Shown here one piece after another: positions 8,941 to 16,923 of a stretch of 46,769 bases of DNA. Below the pieces are notes generated by a model. It saw only the letters and a list, made by a program, of their open reading frames with translations. It ran no database searches and had not been told where the DNA came from. Every line of letters begins with the position of its first letter. The first letter of the stretch is position 1. The stretch is from Chloroflexota bacterium (GTDB lineage Bacteria > Chloroflexota > Anaerolineae > Anaerolineales > UBA11579), in contig QWJF01000012.1 of NCBI GenBank assembly GCA_009391835.1, forward strand, positions 1-46,769, given 5' to 3'. The position numbers and the translations under genes were made by a program.

Positions 8941-9255
8941 TTTCTTGCTCCAAGCATGTTTGCTCCTTAAACAAAAACCCGTCCACTTCAAACTCAGAAG
9001 GGACGGGAATCTCCCGCGGTACCACCCAAATTGCCCGCATGTGCGAGCCACTCAGCCCAACAGCCGTAGAACTGGCGATTGGTCGCTCGGCTAACGCTGA
9101 GCCTGCGTCTCAGACTACTAAGCGGCCGTAAGGCGAGACCACCATTCCCCTGAGCAGCTCGGAAGCGAACTTCGGCCGATTTCCACTGGGCGAGGGTTGC
9201 AGTCTGTGCCCCGGCCTCCCTGGCAGCTTTCAGCGGCTTACTTTGCTCCGTCCAA
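8941..9255 (-). promoter_or_regulatory. T-box leader (tRNA-Phe-sensing) of the pheST operon
   Basis: Read on the minus strand, the untranslated leader contains the T-box core GGGTGGTACCGCGG (9027-9014), which pairs with the acceptor end of uncharged tRNA. A terminator hairpin follows immediately downstream. The roughly 300-base length fits a full T-box with Stem I, II and III. Several UUC (Phe) triplets occur in the 5' half, but I cannot decide by eye which one sits in the specifier loop. Knowledge of the family predicts read-through when tRNA-Phe is uncharged. This element fills most of the gene-free stretch 8941-9345. Confidence 0.92.
8972..9007 (-). terminator. T-box-controlled intrinsic terminator before pheS
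   Basis: On the minus strand, CCCGTCC... in 9007-9001 pairs with GGACGGG in 8984-8978, and the stem is followed by a run of T (TTTTTGTTT). The 5' arm lies next to the T-box core, so tRNA binding can form the competing antiterminator. The ribosome-binding sequence AAGGAG lies between this terminator and the pheS ATG. Confidence 0.88.
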
Positions 9256-9261
9256 GCCTTT

Positions 9262-9291
9262 TCTATACGGATTTGCCCTTATTATGCGCAA
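9262..9291 (-). promoter_or_regulatory. Candidate promoter of the T-box leader
   Basis: On the minus strand a TTGCGC -35-like box (9291-9286) and a TATAGA -10-like box (9267-9262) are 18 bases apart. They lie just upstream of where the structured leader begins. Both boxes match the housekeeping consensus only in part, so this is a placement by context. Confidence 0.5.
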
Positions 9292-9317
9292 TCTGGCACG
9301 AATGTCAAGCCGCTAAG

Positions 9318-9323
9318 TATAAT
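9318..9323 (+). promoter_or_regulatory. -10 box (TATAAT) that decides the start of the isomerase gene
   Basis: A perfect TATAAT spans 9318-9323. An ATG at 9322 overlaps it and so cannot be the translation start if this is the promoter. The next in-frame ATGs are 9337 and 9346. No good -35 box is visible at the normal distance, so promoter strength is uncertain. Confidence 0.5.
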
Positions 9324-9345
9324 GACCCCGTTTCCAATGCCGCCC

Positions 9346-10236
9346 ATGACTTCCCTCCGTCGCCTGCTCCCCCTCACGCTCGCCCTGCTGCTTTCAGCCT
9401 GCAATCTCGGCGCACAGCCCGGCGCGGCCACCCCGTCTCCGGCCGGGGATCTGCCCCAACCCCAGGAATCATCCCACACGCCAACCCGCGAGGCGGCCCG
9501 GGTGAACGGGGAAACCATTACCGCTGACTCATTTCAACGCAGCCTGGCCCTCTATGAAGCCGCTCAGACCGAAACTGGCACACTTCTGGCAACAGAAGAT
9601 GTAGCGCGCATCGTGCTGGACGATTTGATTGCCCGCCTTTTGCTGTCACAAAGTGCACGGGCGCAAAGTTTTACGGCGGATGCTAGCCTAGTGGCCGAAC
9701 GGCTGAATGCGCTGATCGAGGATGCCGGTGGACAGGACGCTTTCGACGAGTGGCTGACTACCTACAGTTATTCGGCGCAGGAATTCGAGCGAGAGCTGGC
9801 CCTTGAGATTGAAGCGGGCTGGATGCGCAACGAGATCACGTCCGCCGTGCCCACCAGCGCCGAACAGGTGGAGGCTCGCCAGGTGCTGCTCAGCGATCTG
9901 TTTTCGGCGGAACGTCTGCTCGGCCAGCTCGAGAACGGCACCTCGTTTGAAACGATCGTGGCCAACAACGATCCGCAGCGCCTGGGCTATCTTGGCTGGT
10001 TCCCGCGGGGATACCTGCTCCAGCCCGAAGTTGAAGCGGTGGCATTTACCCTTCAACCGGGTGAAAGCAGCCAGGTAGTTGAGACCCCGTTGGGCTTCCA
10101 CCTTGTCGAAGTCCTCAACCGGGACTCGGACCGCCCGCTGAACCCGCAAGCCCGCCTGGCCCTGCAGATTGCGGCGCTGGTGGATTGGATCAGCCAGCAA
10201 CGCGCACAAAGTGACATTCAAGTGTTTTTGCCCTGA
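9346..10236 (+). CDS. Peptidyl-prolyl isomerase lipoprotein, parvulin (PpiC/SurA) type
   Basis: The product has about 296 residues from ATG 9346. A signal peptide (RRLLPLTLALLLSAC) carries a lipobox with the lipidated Cys19. The exported protein would be anchored outside the cytoplasmic membrane and help fold secreted proteins. A SurA-N-like helical region (VNGETITADSFQRSLALYE onwards) is followed by a parvulin-like domain (about 175-270) with ARQVLLSD, GYLGWFPRGYLLQPEVE, AFTLQPGESSQVVETPLGFHLVEV. The longer frame from 9322 begins inside the probable -10 box. It is transcribed divergently from the pheS leader. The assignment rests on the domain order; catalytic activity of the parvulin domain is assumed. 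Confidence 0.85.
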   Translation: MTSLRRLLPLTLALLLSACNLGAQPGAATPSPAGDLPQPQESSHTPTREAARVNGETITADSFQRSLALYEAAQTETGTLLATEDVARIVLDDLIARLLLSQSARAQSFTADASLVAERLNALIEDAGGQDAFDEWLTTYSYSAQEFERELALEIEAGWMRNEITSAVPTSAEQVEARQVLLSDLFSAERLLGQLENGTSFETIVANNDPQRLGYLGWFPRGYLLQPEVEAVAFTLQPGESSQVVETPLGFHLVEVLNRDSDRPLNPQARLALQIAALVDWISQQRAQSDIQVFLP

Positions 10237-10284
10237 AAATTGCTTTCCTATACAATCAGGGCTGGATAGAGAAGGAAACAAATT

Positions 10285-10992
10285 ATGGATGAATTCGATT
10301 TCTTAGAAGAAAAAGCCCCCCGTAAGCGCTTTCGCCTGGGCGCGGCACTCATGAACTTGATTACGCTCGGGATCGTCACCGCCACACTGGCGGCCGGCGG
10401 TTTATTTACCTACATTTTCTATGATCCGTTCAGTGCATACAACCCCTTCCCGCCGGTGGCGGTGACCGAGGAACCGACAGCAACGGATGCGGCACCGCTC
10501 CCAACTGAGGAAGCCGAGGCTAGCCCGACAGCCACAGCTACGTCAACCCCCACGGCGGTGCCCAGCGCAACCACCATCCCGAGTGTGACGCCGACCTACG
10601 TGCCCGGCAGCCGCTACGGAATTCAGAACGGCAGCCCGGCCGCGCTGGACGGCTCGGTTTTCTATCCCAACCGGGGATGCAACTTTATGGCGGTTGCCGG
10701 GCAGGCCTTCGGGCTCAACGATGCGCCGATTGCGGGGCTTAGCGTGCAGGTAACCGGAACGCTGGGCAGCGCAACGGTGAACAAGATCGGCGTGACCGGG
10801 GCGGCCACCGCCTACGGCAACGGCAGCTACTATGAGATCGAACTGGCCAACGCCCCCATCGCCTCCGACGATACGCTTTCTATTGGGCTGGTGGATGGCG
10901 AAGGCAAGTCGATCTCGACTCCGCTGACCTTTGATACCAACGCCAGTTGTTCGCAGAACCTGATCCTGATCAACTTCAAAGCGCAACCTTAA
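10285..10992 (+). CDS. Membrane-anchored extracellular protein with Thr/Pro-rich linker
   Basis: The product has 235 residues. A short charged cytoplasmic N-terminus (MDEFDFLEEKAPRKRF) precedes one membrane helix (about 20-46). A low-complexity linker of Thr, Pro, Ala, Ser and Glu (about 60-108) and a C-terminal beta-type domain of about 120 residues follow. The C-terminal domain has two cysteines (GCNFMAVAGQAFG, ASCSQNLI) that could form a disulphide, and resembles a small immunoglobulin- or carboxypeptidase-regulatory-like fold. I do not recognise the family. A ribosome-binding AAGGAAAC precedes the ATG, and a TATACAAT element upstream may be its -10 box. The likely role is at the cell surface; the ligand is unknown. 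Confidence 0.75.
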   Translation: MDEFDFLEEKAPRKRFRLGAALMNLITLGIVTATLAAGGLFTYIFYDPFSAYNPFPPVAVTEEPTATDAAPLPTEEAEASPTATATSTPTAVPSATTIPSVTPTYVPGSRYGIQNGSPAALDGSVFYPNRGCNFMAVAGQAFGLNDAPIAGLSVQVTGTLGSATVNKIGVTGAATAYGNGSYYEIELANAPIASDDTLSIGLVDGEGKSISTPLTFDTNASCSQNLILINFKAQP

Positions 10993-11053
10993 CCCCAAAC
11001 ACCCAATTCCAAGACCCTCCCTAAGAAAGGGTCGAAAATAAACGTACGCAGCG

Positions 11054-11074
11054 GGGGGATTGTTATAATCCCCC
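11054..11074 (+). promoter_or_regulatory. -10 box overlapped by a perfect inverted repeat
   Basis: GGGGGATT (11054-11061) and AATCCCCC (11067-11074) form an 8-bp perfect inverted repeat with a 5-base spacer. A perfect TATAAT (11064-11069) overlaps the right arm. It sits about 50 bases before the membrane glycosyltransferase start. The arrangement looks like an operator over a promoter, although no regulator is known. Confidence 0.4.
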
Positions 11075-11122
11075 AATCTGCGCGCATGTGGCGCAAATTC
11101 GATTTGGGAGCCTTGCTACCTC

Positions 11123-12964
11123 ATGTTTGCATTAGGCATACTCGGTATTTTTCAAATGATCCTGCTGCCCGGGCTGTTGTTGATCCGGCTGTTTCCGTCC
11201 CGGCGCAGCGCGATCCACAACCTGGTGGCGGTCTTTACGCTGAGTTTGCTGGCCAACTATGTGGCTGTGCTAGTGCTCACAGCCTTGAAGCTGTATCTAC
11301 GGGGTGTGGTCTTTGGGATCTTCGTGGTGGAGCTGGTTTTGCTTTGGCGGCTCTATCGCGGCTGGTTTGCGCGGCCGCTGGGCAGCCTGGTGGCGGATGC
11401 GGCCGGGGCGCTGCGCAAGGGCGTGGATGGATTTTCCAAAGGGGCACGGGACTATTGGGCCATGACGCGGCGGGTGGCGGAAGGCAAGCCCAAGCCGGGC
11501 GAGGATGCTGGAGTGTTGTTGGCCGGAGCGCTGCGATTATTGTTCGGCGCGCTGGCGGTGGGCTGTATCCTGTGGATGGCTGTGCTGACCGTGCGCAATT
11601 TCGGCACGGTCTGGAATGCCTGGGACGCGTGGGCTTCCTGGGACCCCTGGGCGGTGGACTGGTTTTACAACAAGTATGCCGGCAACACCTGGGGATACCC
11701 GCAAGCGATCCCGATTAGCTGGTCCATCAGCTACCAATTCATCGGCACGGAAAGCATCAAGCTGTTTGCGAAAGCGATCATGCCACTGTTCACACTGCTG
11801 ACGTTGCTAATGCTTTTCGACCTGGGACTACGGCAGAAATCCTTTGGCTATTTCCTGGGTGTGGTCGTGACCTTCCTGGGGATCGTGCGCTTTTTGGCGC
11901 CCTATATCGGCGAGGGTTATGTGGATTTGCCGGTGGCCGCGATCACGTTTGCGGCGGTCTACAGCCTCTTGGTGGCGATGCAGACTGAAGACGAAGCAAC
12001 ATTGCGAGAGACGCTGGTGCTGGGATCGCTGTTCAGCGCCACCGCCGGGGTGGTCAAACAGCCTGGGTTTTACATCATGGCTTTCTATCCCGTGCTGGCC
12101 TATTTCCTGGTGCTGCGCCCGCGGGCGGAGAAAGTGCGAGACAAGATCACGCAGTTGCTGAAACCTTTGGCGTTGGGGCTGCTGATCGTGGTGCCCTGGT
12201 ATGTGTATACGGTCATCAAAATCCAGCAGGGCAACTACAGCTCGAACATCCAGTATGTGACCAATGATATTTATGAAGGGGCAACGCTGGCGCAACGTTT
12301 TGCGTCGGCCCTGAGTTCGCTGGATACCTTTATTCTGGTGTATTTCTTTGTGATCGCCGCGCTGCTGGTGATGAACCGGGCGCAACGTTGGCTGACGATC
12401 CTGGTTACCCTGCCCTATACGGCGCTGTGGGCTTTTTATCTGAGCTACGAGCATCGCAACCTGGCGATTGCCTTCCCGCTGGTGGGGATGGCAGCAGGCA
12501 TGGGTGCCCAGGGCCTGTTGGAGCGGCTGAATTTTGAGAGATTGCGCAATTGGGCGGCGCCGCTCCTCGTGCTTGCGGTGCTGGTGGGCGGCAGCCTGAT
12601 TTATACGGATGCCACCATTAACCGGGTGCAAATTGACCAACAGAAAGCCATTTTCCAACCCCAAGTGAACCGGCGGCTTTACGCCTATTTCGAAAACCGT
12701 GGCGGACCGGAAACAGTGATTTCCGATTACCCCGTGGGTTGGCTGCCGGGGCTGCGGGAGTATTGGGTGATCGACCGCTTCATGGATTATGAAGCCTATC
12801 GCGAGCGGCTACAACGGAACCCGGATGTGGGCCTGCTGTTAATCTCATCGGGGGCGAAGCCAGAGATCTATCAAGACGTGTTGGGGCGCATCGAAAGCGG
12901 GGAATACGATGTGCAGTTCACCGTGGGGGAGTACATGCTGCTGCGCATCCCGCTGCGGGAGTAG
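11123..12964 (+). CDS. Polytopic membrane glycosyltransferase-like protein (GT39 / GT-C fold)
   Basis: The product has 613 residues with about a dozen hydrophobic helices, interrupted by a polar stretch after helix 3 (about 95-140). After it, TVWNAWDAWASWDPWAVDWFYN carries the acidic loop between the first luminal helices expected of GT-C enzymes that use lipid-linked sugars. The C-terminal part (from about 505) is soluble and outside. Such enzymes move a sugar from a polyprenyl-phosphate donor to a protein or glycan at the outer face. The next gene is a GT2 of the dolichyl/polyprenyl-phosphate sugar synthase type, which would make the donor; this supports the assignment. The acceptor is unknown. 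Start ATG 11123. Confidence 0.75.
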   Translation: MFALGILGIFQMILLPGLLLIRLFPSRRSAIHNLVAVFTLSLLANYVAVLVLTALKLYLRGVVFGIFVVELVLLWRLYRGWFARPLGSLVADAAGALRKGVDGFSKGARDYWAMTRRVAEGKPKPGEDAGVLLAGALRLLFGALAVGCILWMAVLTVRNFGTVWNAWDAWASWDPWAVDWFYNKYAGNTWGYPQAIPISWSISYQFIGTESIKLFAKAIMPLFTLLTLLMLFDLGLRQKSFGYFLGVVVTFLGIVRFLAPYIGEGYVDLPVAAITFAAVYSLLVAMQTEDEATLRETLVLGSLFSATAGVVKQPGFYIMAFYPVLAYFLVLRPRAEKVRDKITQLLKPLALGLLIVVPWYVYTVIKIQQGNYSSNIQYVTNDIYEGATLAQRFASALSSLDTFILVYFFVIAALLVMNRAQRWLTILVTLPYTALWAFYLSYEHRNLAIAFPLVGMAAGMGAQGLLERLNFERLRNWAAPLLVLAVLVGGSLIYTDATINRVQIDQQKAIFQPQVNRRLYAYFENRGGPETVISDYPVGWLPGLREYWVIDRFMDYEAYRERLQRNPDVGLLLISSGAKPEIYQDVLGRIESGEYDVQFTVGEYMLLRIPLRE

Positions 12965-12969
12965 CTCGT

Positions 12970-13671
12970 TTGGTGATGGCTAAAAAAGAGCGGGGCGGTA
13001 CTTTCTTCGTCGTGCCAGCCTATAACGAAGGGCAGGTGATCGCCGAAACTGTGCGACCCTTGGTGGCCGCGGGCTATTCCGTGGTGGTGGTGGACGACGG
13101 TTCAAGCGACGACACGGCCACAAAATTGGCGGACGCTGGGGTGCATTATGTGCGGCACCCGCAGAATTTGGGCCAGGGAGCCGCGCTGCAGACAGGGGCG
13201 CGGTATGCGCTGGGGGAAGGGGCGGCCTACGTCGTGCACTTCGATGCCGACGGGCAACACAGCCTGGAGAGTATGGAGGGATTGCTGGACATGCTGATGG
13301 GCGGAGACGTGGACGTAGCGCTTGGATCTCGATTTTTACGCCGGGAGGATCGGGCGGCGGTGCCCCGGGCGCGCAGGCTGCTGCTGAAAGGGGCCGTGAT
13401 TGTTAACGGGTTGCTGACCGGCTTGTGGCTCAGCGACGCGCACAACGGGGCGCGAGCCATGACCCGTTGGGCGGCAGAGCAAATTGAGTTGAAGGAGAAT
13501 GGCTTCGCGCACGCCACCGAGATCCTGCAGCAAATCCATGCAAAGGGGCTGCGCTATGTGGAAGGCCCGACGCGAATCCACTATACTGAGTATTCGACGT
13601 TCAAAGGACAGAAAGCGACGGGTGCCATCAATATCTTGATCGATTTAATCCTGCGAAGGCTGCTGAAATGA
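12970..13671 (+). CDS. Glycosyltransferase family 2, polyprenyl-phosphate sugar synthase type
   Basis: The product has 233 residues. The GT-A motifs FFVVPAYNEGQVIAETV, VVVDDGSSDDTATKL and HFDADGQHSLESM (DXD-like metal site) are intact. The end has FKGQKATGAINILIDLILRRLL, typical of cytoplasmic enzymes that load a sugar from a nucleotide donor on to polyprenyl phosphate. GGGAG lies 8 bases before a TTG at 12970; GTG 12973 and ATG 12976 are alternative starts. It follows the membrane glycosyltransferase by only a few bases, and its stop overlaps the next ATG (ATGA). Donor and flippase steps for one surface-glycosylation pathway are therefore likely combined here (inference). Confidence 0.9.
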   Translation: MVMAKKERGGTFFVVPAYNEGQVIAETVRPLVAAGYSVVVVDDGSSDDTATKLADAGVHYVRHPQNLGQGAALQTGARYALGEGAAYVVHFDADGQHSLESMEGLLDMLMGGDVDVALGSRFLRREDRAAVPRARRLLLKGAVIVNGLLTGLWLSDAHNGARAMTRWAAEQIELKENGFAHATEILQQIHAKGLRYVEGPTRIHYTEYSTFKGQKATGAINILIDLILRRLLK

Positions 13672-13997
13672 CCCCGATTCAATTGCTGCTGCTGCTGATT
13701 GTGGCGGTAATTGTGCTGCTCTATTTCCGGCGGCTGCGCACGCGGCTCTTCGACCGGCTCTTCTTTTTGATGATTGGGGCCAGCGCCGGAGTGCTGGTAG
13801 CCAAGCCGGAATGGGCTACCGCGATAGCCAACGCGCTGGGTGTGGATCGCGGCGCGGATCTGGTGAACTACCTGGGGCTGCTGGGACTGGGATTTTTGTG
13901 GTTGGTGCTGTATACGCGCCAGCGGGAAATCGACGACCGGCTGACCGATTTGGCGCGCAAGATGGCGCTGCTTGAAGCCAAGAAACCGAAGAAGTAA
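13668..13997 (+). CDS. DUF2304 small membrane protein
   Basis: The product has 109 residues with three hydrophobic segments (about 4-20, 32-47, 64-83) and a charged C-terminal helix (TRQREIDDRLTDLARKMALLE). This layout and its overlap with a GT2 gene fit DUF2304, which is often found beside polyprenyl-phosphate glycosyltransferases. Its ATG overlaps the GT2 stop by four bases, so the two are co-translated. It may anchor the GT2 at the membrane or help move the lipid-linked sugar; this is inferred from context only. Confidence 0.8.
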   Translation: MTPIQLLLLLIVAVIVLLYFRRLRTRLFDRLFFLMIGASAGVLVAKPEWATAIANALGVDRGADLVNYLGLLGLGFLWLVLYTRQREIDDRLTDLARKMALLEAKKPKK

Positions 13998-14032
13998 TGC
14001 CTAATAAATGGGGGTGAATATGCTGGGGGCGA

Positions 14033-14995
14033 TTAATCCCGAGGCTGGTTATCCAGGATCGTTTCGACAGCATCCAGAACAGAGGCATCCAGCTTGTCCA
14101 CCGCGTCGGCGGCCGTGAGATTTTCTTCGAGCTGGCTAAGTTTCGTCGCGCCGGTGATAACGCTGCTGACTTCCTTACGGCGCAATACCCAGGCGATAGC
14201 AAGCTGGGCGGTGCTGATGCCCAGGTCGCCAGCGATCTCGGCCAGGCGGCGCACTTTGGCGAGTTTATCCTCGGTGATGCGATCTTTGATGAAGCCCATG
14301 TTTTCGAGCGAGGCGCGGCTGCCCTCAGGGATGCCATCGTTGTATTTGCCGGTGAGGATGCCCGAGGCGAGGGGGCTCCAGATGGTGAGGCCCAGGCCGT
14401 GGAGTTCGTTGAGGGCGCTGAGTTCCACCTCGACGCGGCGGCGGTGCAACATGTTGTATTGCGGCTGTTCCATTGTGGGCGGAATGAGGCCGTATTGGCG
14501 GGCGATGCCATGCGCTTCGGCAATTTGGGAAGCGCGCCATTCGGAGGTTCCCCAATAGAGAATTTTCCCCTGCTGGATGAAACTATTCATCGTGTAAACA
14601 ACTTCCTCGATGGGCGTCTCGGGATCATAGCGGTGGCAAAAGTAGAGATCGAGGTAGTCAAGGTCGAGGCGTTTCAGCGAACCGTGCAGGGCTTCGGTGA
14701 GATGCTTGCGCGAAAGGCCGCGCCCGTTGGGGCCGGGCAAGGTGGGCCAGAAAACTTTGCTGGAGATCACCAGCGAGGAGCGATGCAGATCCTTGATGGC
14801 TTTGCCCATCAGGGTTTCGGCTTCGCCTAAGGCGTAGGAATCCGAATTGTCGAAGAAGTTAACGCCGTGTTCGTGGGCGGCGTGGATAAGCTGGGTGGCG
14901 GTTTTCTGGCCGATCTGGTCGCCAAAGGTGACCCAGGCGCCGAAAGAGATTTCGCTTACTTTGAGGCCGGAGCGGCCCAGATGTCGATAGTTCAT
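14033..14995 (-). CDS. Aldo/keto reductase (voltage-gated K+ channel beta subunit-like group)
   Basis: The product has 320 residues, the normal length. It is an NADPH-dependent (beta/alpha)8 oxidoreductase. The catalytic tetrad is visible: Asp49, Tyr54 (FFDNSDSYALGEAE), Lys80 (VISSKVFW) and His121 (DLYFCHRYDPETP). The N-terminus MNYRHLGRSGLKVSEISFG and the cofactor region near the end (SSVITGATKLSQLEENL) are typical of the AKR6-like branch. No channel gene lies nearby, so it is most likely a free carbonyl-reducing enzyme. It is convergent with the DUF2304 gene, 35 bases away. The substrate is unknown. Confidence 0.93.
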   Translation of the reverse strand: MNYRHLGRSGLKVSEISFGAWVTFGDQIGQKTATQLIHAAHEHGVNFFDNSDSYALGEAETLMGKAIKDLHRSSLVISSKVFWPTLPGPNGRGLSRKHLTEALHGSLKRLDLDYLDLYFCHRYDPETPIEEVVYTMNSFIQQGKILYWGTSEWRASQIAEAHGIARQYGLIPPTMEQPQYNMLHRRRVEVELSALNELHGLGLTIWSPLASGILTGKYNDGIPEGSRASLENMGFIKDRITEDKLAKVRRLAEIAGDLGISTAQLAIAWVLRRKEVSSVITGATKLSQLEENLTAADAVDKLDASVLDAVETILDNQPRD

Positions 14996-15063
14996 GTCGG
15001 ATTCAGTAGTCCGGAGTGAGTGGTGTGAGTTGGGGGTCTGTAGCGCGGACTGAAATTCCCTAG

Positions 15064-16923
15064 TTAGTCAGTATTGTAATGCTCGATGACCTGCGCGGCC
15101 AGATCGTAGCGGGCGAAGGCGGGCATAAGGTAAACGCCCGCGGCCCATTCACGCACCTGGTCAATGAGTTCGATGGCGATGCGCACGCCCTCCTGTGGGG
15201 CATCCTCGCCGGCGGCTTCGAGGCGGGCGCGGATGCCTTCGGGGATATGGATGCCGGGGACTTCGTTGTGCAGAAAGGCCGCGTGGCGAGCGTTATTGAG
15301 CGGCAGGATGCCGGCCAGGATGGGCTGGCCTAAATCAGGGGCGTGCTGGTCGAGGAAGGCTTTGGCTTGCTCCGGGGAGTAGATCGGCTGGGTGAGGAAG
15401 AAATCGGTGCCGTTGGCCAGCTTGCGCTTGAGCACGCGCAGTTCGCGGGCGGGATCCTTGGGCTCAAGATTAAGCGCCGCCCCCACGTAGAATGCTGTGG
15501 GCTGGCCGATCTGCGAGCCGGAGTGGTCCAGGCCGACGTTGAAACCCTGCTTGATAAGCTTGATGAGGCCCGTGGGGGCCAGATCGTAATTGTCCATCGC
15601 TTCGGGGTAATCGCCGATGGCCGTGGGATCACCCATCACCACAAAGACATTGCGCACGCCGAGGGCGTGGGCGGCGAGCAAATCGCCCTGGATGCGCAAC
15701 AGGTTGCGGCCGCGGGTGGGGAAATGCAGGGTGGTTTCCAATTCCTGGGTACGGTTGACCAATTCACAGACGGCCCAGGGGCTCATGCGCATGCGCGCCA
15801 TTGGGCTATCGGCAATATTAATCACATCAGCCCCGGCTTCGGCGAGCAGCTGAGTGCCGAGCAGTAGCTTTTTGGTGGAGAGGCCACGCGGTGGGTGGAT
15901 TTCAACCGAGAATACGAAGCGGCCAGAGGCGAGCTTTTCGGCCAGGTGGGAGCCTCGTTCGGGATCCTCGCTTTCGACACTGCGCTCCAATACGCGGATC
16001 TGGCGGCCGTTGGTGTAATCCTCGGGAGCGGTGTTGGCGAGGGCGGCGTGCATAGCGGCGATGTGCTGCGGCGTTGTGCCACAGCAGCCGCCGATAATGG
16101 CCGCGCCTGCATGCCGGAAGGAGAGAGCGTAATCGCCGAAATAATCGGGGCCGGCGGGATACATAATGCGGCCGGAGACCTGCTCCGGCCAACCCGCGTT
16201 GGGCATCACGGAGTAGAGCGCCCCGGGAACAGCCGTGCGCATGCGGCTGAGGATGCGCAGGAGTTGGGAGGGGCCGCCGGAGCAATTGATGCCGATAACA
16301 TCCGCACCCGCCGCATGAATGCGTTGCGCGACCTGGGCGGGGGAATCCCCCAGCAGCGTGCGATCATCGCGGGTAAAGGTCATGGAGGCGAGCACCGGGA
16401 GATCGCTGATCTCTTTGGCAGCCAGCACGGCTTCACGCACCTCGTAGAGATCGGTCATCGTTTCGATGAGGATGAGATCGGGTTTCCCGGCCACGAGGCC
16501 GGCGATCTGTTCCTTGAAGGCGGCGCGGGCTTCTTCGAGCTGGACGCGGCCAAAGGGCGCCAGGCGCACGCCAAGCGGGCCGACATCGCCGGCAACGAGC
16601 ACTTCTTCAGGTGCATTGTCAGCGGCGGCGCGGGCGAGCTGGACGCCGACTTGATTGATTTCAGTGACCTGTTCTTCGAGGCCGTGCTCGGCAAGGCGGA
16701 AGCGGTTGGCCCCGAAGGTGTTGGACATGATCAGTTGGGCGCCGGCTTGGATATATTCGGCGTGGATATCGGCGACGAGTTCGGGGTTGGTGAGGTTAAG
16801 TTCGTCGAAGCAGTTGGTGAATTCGACGCCGCGGTCGTGGAGCACGGTGCCCATTGCGCCATCAGCGAGTATGGGGCCGGTGTTATCCGCGAGGCGGGTG
16901 AGGAAGGGAGAGGAGGCGGTCAT
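15064..16923 (-). CDS. Bifunctional homocysteine S-methyltransferase / methylenetetrahydrofolate reductase
   Basis: The product has 619 residues. The N-terminal half (about 1-300) is a Hcy-binding domain with the three zinc cysteines in NCSGGPSQLL and GGCCGTTPQHI. The C-terminal half (about 325-619) is an MTHFR-type flavin barrel starting FVFSVEIHPPRG, with DSPMARMRMSPW and FFLTQPIYSPEQAKAF. The reductase half would supply 5-methyl-THF to MetH. The methyltransferase half could use S-methylmethionine or another methyl donor, as in YitJ-type proteins. Its ATG overlaps the metH stop by four bases, placing it under the same SAM-I riboswitch. No residue loss is apparent. Confidence 0.94.
   Translation of the reverse strand: MTASSPFLTRLADNTGPILADGAMGTVLHDRGVEFTNCFDELNLTNPELVADIHAEYIQAGAQLIMSNTFGANRFRLAEHGLEEQVTEINQVGVQLARAAADNAPEEVLVAGDVGPLGVRLAPFGRVQLEEARAAFKEQIAGLVAGKPDLILIETMTDLYEVREAVLAAKEISDLPVLASMTFTRDDRTLLGDSPAQVAQRIHAAGADVIGINCSGGPSQLLRILSRMRTAVPGALYSVMPNAGWPEQVSGRIMYPAGPDYFGDYALSFRHAGAAIIGGCCGTTPQHIAAMHAALANTAPEDYTNGRQIRVLERSVESEDPERGSHLAEKLASGRFVFSVEIHPPRGLSTKKLLLGTQLLAEAGADVINIADSPMARMRMSPWAVCELVNRTQELETTLHFPTRGRNLLRIQGDLLAAHALGVRNVFVVMGDPTAIGDYPEAMDNYDLAPTGLIKLIKQGFNVGLDHSGSQIGQPTAFYVGAALNLEPKDPARELRVLKRKLANGTDFFLTQPIYSPEQAKAFLDQHAPDLGQPILAGILPLNNARHAAFLHNEVPGIHIPEGIRARLEAAGEDAPQEGVRIAIELIDQVREWAAGVYLMPAFARYDLAAQVIEHYNTD

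Noticed and set aside
8941-9051. N-terminal extension of pheS to 9051
   Set aside because: It translates the T-box core and terminator. The true N-terminus MLDELKSIEK begins at 8940.
9322-9345. ATG at 9322 as start of the isomerase lipoprotein
   Set aside because: It overlaps the TATAAT at 9318-9323. ATG 9346 gives a normal signal peptide.
10441-10620. Thr/Pro/Ala-rich tract as a tandem DNA repeat
   Set aside because: It is a low-complexity protein linker; the DNA is not in regular units. The same holds for 40660-40800.
11013-11034. GACCCT/AGGGTC hairpin after the 10.3 kb surface-protein gene
   Set aside because: The stem is short and has no T-run on the plus strand, so it is not supported as a terminator.
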